A DNA stretch of 64,000 nt, from positions 62,001-126,000 of the forward strand of contig NZ_FZNR01000022.1 of NCBI RefSeq assembly GCF_900188005.1. Reading direction: 5' to 3'. Origin of the DNA: Actinoplanes regularis (GTDB taxonomy: Bacteria; Actinomycetota; Actinomycetes; Mycobacteriales; Micromonosporaceae). The notes below the pieces were generated by a model. That model searched no databases, was not told where the DNA came from, and was given only the letters and a program-made list of their open reading frames with translations. Both the position numbers and the translations under genes were made by a program. Positions 60,249-64,000 of this stretch are shown piece by piece; the stretch's first letter is position 1; each line of letters opens with the position of its first letter.

Positions 60249-60284
60249 GCGTACGGTGAAGGCGTCGCCCGGGACCCCGGTGGC
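60249..60284 (+). promoter_or_regulatory. Shared promoter/leader element P5 (upstream of doxX)
   Basis: Plus-strand copy: GCGTACGGT, then CGTCGCCCGGGACCCCGG and TGGC, 192 bases before the doxX start. Confidence 0.78.
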
Positions 60285-60475
60285 ATGAGCCCTCCGCCGC
60301 CTTTGTTGTCTCCCGTCAGCCGTGTCTGCAAGGCCGTTGCCACCAACGCGCGTCGAAGCCCCCACCGGGCGCGGTTGCGGCCTTGGGCAGGCAACGCTGC
60401 TCTCGATCGATCCGTGGGCGCGCTGGACGCGCCGCGGAACATGCGTCATGAACAACGTGAAGGAAAGTGAGTGCG

Positions 60476-61090
60476 ATGGTCAACATCGCCAACGATCACG
60501 AGTCTTCTCCCGTGACCACCTCAGAACGGCAAGAACGAAACTCAAGGCACTATTCCGGCACTGCGGCCGTCCCGGACAAGGTGCGCTCCACGACCGGCAG
60601 AACCGCCACCGCGACGCGGTACCTGCTCGCCGGCATCAGGATCGCGCTGGGCTGGGTGTTCCTGTGGGCATTCCTTGACAAACTGTTCGGCCTCGGCCGC
60701 AGCACCCTCGCTGCGAACGCCTGGCTGGACGGCGGCAGCCCCACCGCCGGCTTCCTCGGCAAAGCCGCGACCGGCCCGTTCGCCGGCTTCTACCACTCCA
60801 TCGCCGGCAACCTCGTCGTCGACGTGCTGTTCATGACAGCCCTGCTCGGTGTCGGCGCAGCACTGCTGCTCGGCATCGGCATGCGGATCGCCGCAGCCTC
60901 AGGCGCGCTGCTGACCGTCCTGATGTGGACGGTTGTGCTGCCGCCGGCCACCAACCCGTTCATGGACGACCACCTCATCTACGCCGCCGTCCTCATCCTG
61001 CTGGCCCTGCTGGGCGCCGGAAACACCTGGGGCCTCGGCCGCCGATGGACGGCGACCCCGCTCGTGCGACGCAACACCTGGCTCACGTAG
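60476..61090 (+). CDS. doxX: DoxX-family membrane protein
   Basis: 204 residues from ATG 60476 (GTG 60467 has too short a spacing to GGAAAG). About 45 polar residues precede four membrane helices: LLAGIRIALGWVFLWAFLDKLFG, LVVDVLFMTALLGVGAALLLG, AASGALLTVLMWTVVLPPA and DHLIYAAVLILLALLGAGNTWGLG. The family includes thiosulfate:quinone oxidoreductase subunits and poorly known redox membrane proteins. It is controlled from P5. The same gene is deleted internally at 52133. Confidence 0.88.
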   Translation: MVNIANDHESSPVTTSERQERNSRHYSGTAAVPDKVRSTTGRTATATRYLLAGIRIALGWVFLWAFLDKLFGLGRSTLAANAWLDGGSPTAGFLGKAATGPFAGFYHSIAGNLVVDVLFMTALLGVGAALLLGIGMRIAAASGALLTVLMWTVVLPPATNPFMDDHLIYAAVLILLALLGAGNTWGLGRRWTATPLVRRNTWLT

Positions 61091-61210
61091 ACCCGCACGG
61101 CGTGCGGGATGCGCCTCCCGGATCGCGCACGCCGTCACCTCAGCGGTCCCGTCAATCAGCCGAGTCACCGCACCCGCATTCGAGCGGGTTCCCCATCTCA
61201 GGAGTTCGTC

Positions 61211-61666
61211 ATGATCGACCAGGAACAGGTACAGGACCGTCGCATCGTCGTGGGCGTCGACAATTCCGCCGGCTCGGCCGAAGCGCTGCGCTGGGCACTC
61301 GCCCACGCACGGCTGACCGGCGGCTCCGTCGAGGCCGTCACCGCCTGGCAGATCCCGCCCATGTACGCCTACGCCTACGGCTGGACACCCACGGGCATCG
61401 ACGACGCCGGCATCATCCGGTACGCCGAGAAGACCCTGGCAGAGACCGTGGCACAGGTGCAGGGCGAGGACGACCACCCCGTGCCCGTCACCACCCGCGT
61501 CATGGAAGGCCCGGCGGCACAGGTCCTTCTGAATGCGAGCAAGGGCGCGGAACTGATGGTGCTCGGTAGCCACGGCCACGGCGCCTTCGCCGGAATGCTG
61601 CTCGGCTCGGTCAGCCAGCACTGCGTCCAGCACGCAACCTGCCCCACTCTTGTCATCCCGAAATAG
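61211..61666 (+). CDS. Universal stress protein
   Basis: 151 residues from ATG 61211 behind AGGAG. IVVGVDNSAGSAEALRWALAHA at the start and the ATP-binding GSHGHGAFAGMLLGSVSQHC (Gx2Gx9GS type, about 117-136) are present, so it should bind ATP. USPs of this kind are classical members of dormancy/hypoxia regulons. It follows doxX by 120 nt in the same direction. Confidence 0.92.
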   Translation: MIDQEQVQDRRIVVGVDNSAGSAEALRWALAHARLTGGSVEAVTAWQIPPMYAYAYGWTPTGIDDAGIIRYAEKTLAETVAQVQGEDDHPVPVTTRVMEGPAAQVLLNASKGAELMVLGSHGHGAFAGMLLGSVSQHCVQHATCPTLVIPK

Positions 61667-61830
61667 GCCCTGCCCGACGGTCAACTGTGGCCCAGGTGAT
61701 CCGCGACGGCGCCCGAGCGGAGATCCCAGCCCGAGAACCGGTACCCGGCGACGTCCTCCGCGTCACAAGGCGCTTGCATGACACATCACGGTGAAACCAG
61801 CGCCGTCGTACCGACAAGAGAGAACTTCTG

Positions 61831-62475
61831 ATGGCGATCCGCGATCATTTCGCTCAGTGGATGTACCAGCATGGCCGCCCCAATCGGCTGGCTCGCATCT
61901 TGAACCGCATATCCGCCCTCCAATTCCGTAGTGGAATGTTGACGCCGCACAACTGGGTGACGCTGGAGGTTCTCGGCCGCCGCAGCGGCAAGCCCGTGAC
62001 CTTCCCCCTCGTCGTCGCAGACCACGAGGGCGAGCGCTACCTCGTATCGATGCTGGGGGCACACACAAATTGGGTGGCCAACGTGCGGGCCGCCGACGGT
62101 CACGCCGTCATCCATCACGGGACTCGCGAGAACGTCCTGCTCAAGGACGTCGACGCCGATGCGCGCGGTCCCATTCTGCGGCGCTATGTCGCTGTCGCCC
62201 CGGGAGCCCGACCGCACATCGCCGTCGACCGGCGGGCACCGCTGACCGACTTCGACCGCGTGGCCGCGCGATACCCGGTCTTTCACGTCACGCGCGATCC
62301 TTCGCAACAGACGGAACAAACCGCGACGGTACGGACGGGAAGCGGCCTGCTCGGCGCCGGACTGATATTTCTCGGTACCGCGGTCGCGGCCGTGGCGGTG
62401 CTGGGACCACTGGTGTCGGGCGTGCTGCGCTACCGCACCCTATATGGCTGTCCGGCGGCCGACCACGATCGTTGA
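61831..62475 (+). CDS. F420-type nitroreductase family oxidoreductase with C-terminal membrane helix
   Basis: 214 residues from ATG 61831. WVTLEVLGRRSGKPVTFPLVV and ERYLVSMLGAHTNWVANVRAADGHAVIHHG are typical of the deazaflavin-dependent (Ddn-like) nitroreductase/oxidoreductase fold. Unlike Ddn, a hydrophobic helix follows (LLGAGLIFLGTAVAAVAVLGPLVSGVL, about 172-198), so it may be membrane-bound. Probable role: reduction of quinone-like or other substrates with F420H2. Confidence 0.82.
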   Translation: MAIRDHFAQWMYQHGRPNRLARILNRISALQFRSGMLTPHNWVTLEVLGRRSGKPVTFPLVVADHEGERYLVSMLGAHTNWVANVRAADGHAVIHHGTRENVLLKDVDADARGPILRRYVAVAPGARPHIAVDRRAPLTDFDRVAARYPVFHVTRDPSQQTEQTATVRTGSGLLGAGLIFLGTAVAAVAVLGPLVSGVLRYRTLYGCPAADHDR

Positions 62476-62534
62476 TCAACTGCGTTGCCGTCCGCCGTTC
62501 CGCGAAGCCACAGAACGAGAATGAGGAGAATCCC

Positions 62535-62720
62535 ATTCACATCGACAAAGCTGACATCATCTCAGCCCTGCGGTCCAGAGGGCTGAACGCCAGGGCCGAC
62601 TGGGTGGACCGGGAACTGCCCGGGCTCGTCGACACGTACAAGAACACCGCCCTGCTCCGCATGCTCGGCGTCGACCCCGCAGGCATCTCGCCCGCCGACG
62701 CCGCCTCGCGGCCGGGCTGA
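62535..62720 (+). CDS. Small conserved protein with an apparent ATT start
   Basis: 61 codons: IHIDKADIISALRSRGLNAR, ADWVDRELPGLVDTYKNTAL, LRMLGVDPAGISPADA. The pattern is that of a small actinobacterial protein, and coding bias is good. No ATG, GTG or TTG exists in frame at its N-terminus; an AGGAG site (62523-62527) is ideally spaced for ATT 62535. ATG 62521 is out of frame. Either ATT is used, or the start codon has mutated. Confidence 0.6.
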   Translation: MHIDKADIISALRSRGLNARADWVDRELPGLVDTYKNTALLRMLGVDPAGISPADAASRPG

Positions 62721-62835
62721 GTCGCTGCTACCGGCACGGTCGCGGCGGTGTCCCGGGCGGATCCCCGCCGCACCCGCACCGAACGCGCCATTCGTCAAAT
62801 GGGCGTCTTCGCCGGCGAATGCCGCGGACCAGCGG

Positions 62836-62870
62836 GCGTAGAGTCATGGTGTCGCCCTGGACCCGGTGGC
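62836..62870 (+). promoter_or_regulatory. Shared promoter/leader element P6 (upstream of GAF-ANTAR pair B)
   Basis: Plus-strand copy, one base shorter: GCGTAGAGT, then GGTGTCGCCCTGGACCCGG and TGGC, 106 bases before the GAF-ANTAR start. Confidence 0.72.
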
Positions 62871-62910
62871 TGATCCGATGCAGGACTCGATACGGGCTCC
62901 GAGGAGATCC

Positions 62911-62955
62911 ATGATGGCGACCTACCCGTTCGGCGGCTCGCATGCCGATTTCTGA
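62911..62955 (+). CDS. Leader peptide ORF overlapping the GAF-ANTAR start
   Basis: GAGGAG lies four bases before ATG 62911. The 14-codon frame MMATYPFGGSHADF ends at TGA 62955, 14 bases inside the GAF-ANTAR gene that starts at ATG 62942 in another frame. The only strong ribosome site belongs to the short ORF, so the regulator may be translated by coupling or re-initiation. Confidence 0.45.
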   Translation: MMATYPFGGSHADF

Positions 62956-63679
62956 TCGCAGGCTGCAGCTGTGGGATCTTGTGGTGGAGCAGGCCCGAGG
63001 CTCGCCCGCCGCAGTCGGCCATGTCGGCGCCGTGGGCATCGCGGTCGTCTGTGTGGATGCCACCGCCGTCGCAGTGACCCTCGCCGCGTCACCCCGCGAG
63101 GTCGTCTACACCAGCGATCAGGTCGCTGAGGAGCTCGAGGAACTGACGATGACTCTCGGTGAGGGCCCGGGGGTCGATGCGCTGACCGATGGCCCCGCAC
63201 TGGCCGCCGACCTGAACGACACGTCCTGCCAACTGCGCTGGCCCATGTTCGCGCCGGCGGCGGTGGCACTCGGCGTGCGAGCGGTGTTCGCCCTACCCCT
63301 GCAGGTCGGTGGCATCCACCTCGGCGTTCTGGATCTCTACAGGAGCGAGCCGGGATCTCTGGACCGAGAGCAGTTCACCGACGCCTTGCTGCTGGCGGAC
63401 ACCGCCTGCGCGCTGCTGCTCGACGCGGGTGTCGGCGCCGGAGACGGCCGACGCCCCGAGGAAGCCGGACTGCAGCACCCCGAGGTGCACCAGGCGACCG
63501 GAATGATCGTCGCCCAGATCGGGGTGAGCGCGGCGATCGCGCTTGTCCGGCTGCGCGCCTACGCGTACGCCCACGACCAGCGGTTACGCGACGTCGCCGC
63601 CAATGTGGTCGCACGCCGCCTGCGGTTCCCACCCGAGACCAGAGCCGCTACCGACCCCGGTGACCACCACAGTGCATGA
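62942..63679 (+). CDS. GAF-ANTAR transcription antiterminator, pair B first gene
   Basis: 245 residues from ATG 62942. GAF domain (VVYTSDQVAEELEELTMTLGEGPGVDALTDG, VFALPLQVGGIHLGVLDLYRSEPG) and ANTAR domain (EVHQATGMIVAQIGVSAAIALVRLRAYAYAHDQRLRDVAANVVARRL). It corresponds to the gene at 28488 (pair A): same domain order and the same LYRSEPG/VFRTDAG region. It probably controls hairpin-terminated leaders. The signal is unknown. Confidence 0.9.
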   Translation: MPISDRRLQLWDLVVEQARGSPAAVGHVGAVGIAVVCVDATAVAVTLAASPREVVYTSDQVAEELEELTMTLGEGPGVDALTDGPALAADLNDTSCQLRWPMFAPAAVALGVRAVFALPLQVGGIHLGVLDLYRSEPGSLDREQFTDALLLADTACALLLDAGVGAGDGRRPEEAGLQHPEVHQATGMIVAQIGVSAAIALVRLRAYAYAHDQRLRDVAANVVARRLRFPPETRAATDPGDHHSA

Positions 63680-63693
63680 CAAAGGTGAGTGAC

Positions 63694-64000
63694 ATGGCCC
63701 AGCCCCCGCTGTCGGACGTTTTCATCGAGATGGCCGATACCCTCGTCGACGACTTCGACGTCCTCGATTTCCTGCACACCCTGACCGAACGATGCGTCGA
63801 ACTGCTCGGCGTCACCGCGGCCGGGCTCATGCTCACCGACGGTGCCGGAAATCTGCAGGTGGTCGCCGCGTCCTCCGAACGGACCCGGCTACTGGAACTG
63901 TTTCAGCTGCAGACCGACGAAGGTCCCTGCGTCGACTGCTTCCGCACCGGCACGGCGGTGTCCGTCGACGATCTGACCACGGCGAGGCGCTGGCCCCGAT
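63694..64000 (+). CDS. GAF-ANTAR protein, pair B second gene (partial, 3' end off window)
   Basis: An open frame from ATG 63694 to the window edge encodes about 102 residues: DVFIEMADTLVDDFDVLDFL, RTRLLELFQLQTDEGPC and VDCFRTGTAVSVDDLTTARR. This matches residues 9-110 of the pair A second gene (29200-29946). The ANTAR part should follow outside the window. GTG 63685 is an alternative start. Confidence 0.85.
   Translation, partial: MAQPPLSDVFIEMADTLVDDFDVLDFLHTLTERCVELLGVTAAGLMLTDGAGNLQVVAASSERTRLLELFQLQTDEGPCVDCFRTGTAVSVDDLTTARRWPR

Overview
The window comes from a high-GC actinobacterium, most likely a member of the Micromonosporaceae close to Actinoplanes. This rests on the strong G/C third-position bias, the frequent GTG starts, the RepSA/DUF2637/FtsK-type mobile element, and the families of the chromosomal genes. 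I had no database access, so family names come from recognised motifs and typical architectures.

1-10830: the right-hand part of an actinomycete integrative and conjugative element (AICE). Almost all of it is on the minus strand. Its replication initiator is cut by the window start, and seven further genes follow in a chain of 4-5 nt stop/start overlaps. The transfer ATPase gene lies apart from a gene for its likely membrane partner. Then come a SCO3933-type regulator, an XRE/PLD-like regulator with a palindromic operator, a NUDIX protein, an HD-domain protein and a membrane-anchored HEPN-like protein. The right end is a 3' half tRNA-Pro(GGG) at 10789-10830, so the intact tRNA and the integrase should lie to the left of the window.

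10831-18500: an accretion zone behind the attachment site. It holds two tandem tyrosine recombinases, one without a normal start and one with an in-frame stop, and two relics of the same small gene. Intact genes are a TetR/NmrA pair, an NAD(P)H-hydrate dehydratase overlapping a histidine phosphatase, and a hemerythrin.

18562-35700: chromosomal stress and redox genes. These are a zinc alcohol dehydrogenase; a compact group of methyltransferase, carboxylate-amine ligase, haem-oxygenase-like diiron protein and CDGSH protein; an SDR; a large HPII-type catalase and a detached copy of its C-terminal domain; a tandem pair of GAF-ANTAR regulators; an alpha/beta hydrolase; a lipid kinase; a STAS protein; and an AI-2E-type membrane protein.

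36000-44700: a decayed region with IS982-like and IS630-like transposase remnants, a 135-bp inverted repeat of IS ends around a secreted PVARP-repeat protein, a MerR regulator, a cold-shock gene with an attenuator-like leader, and a PAS/GAF sensor with a stop at codon 8.

44770-64000: a low-oxygen/stress island. It holds an alcohol dehydrogenase, slipin, phosphoketolase, Acg-type nitroreductase, a P-type cation ATPase coupled to an ABC exporter, DoxX, a universal stress protein, an F420-type oxidoreductase, a Ser/Thr kinase, a STAS protein and a second tandem GAF-ANTAR pair. Six copies of a 35-36 bp promoter/leader element occur here. They precede the ADH gene, the slipin-phosphoketolase-nitroreductase cluster, the ATPase operon, doxX and the ANTAR pair, and twice they stand as divergent pairs. 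The island has undergone a segmental duplication followed by reciprocal loss: each copy keeps what the other has lost.
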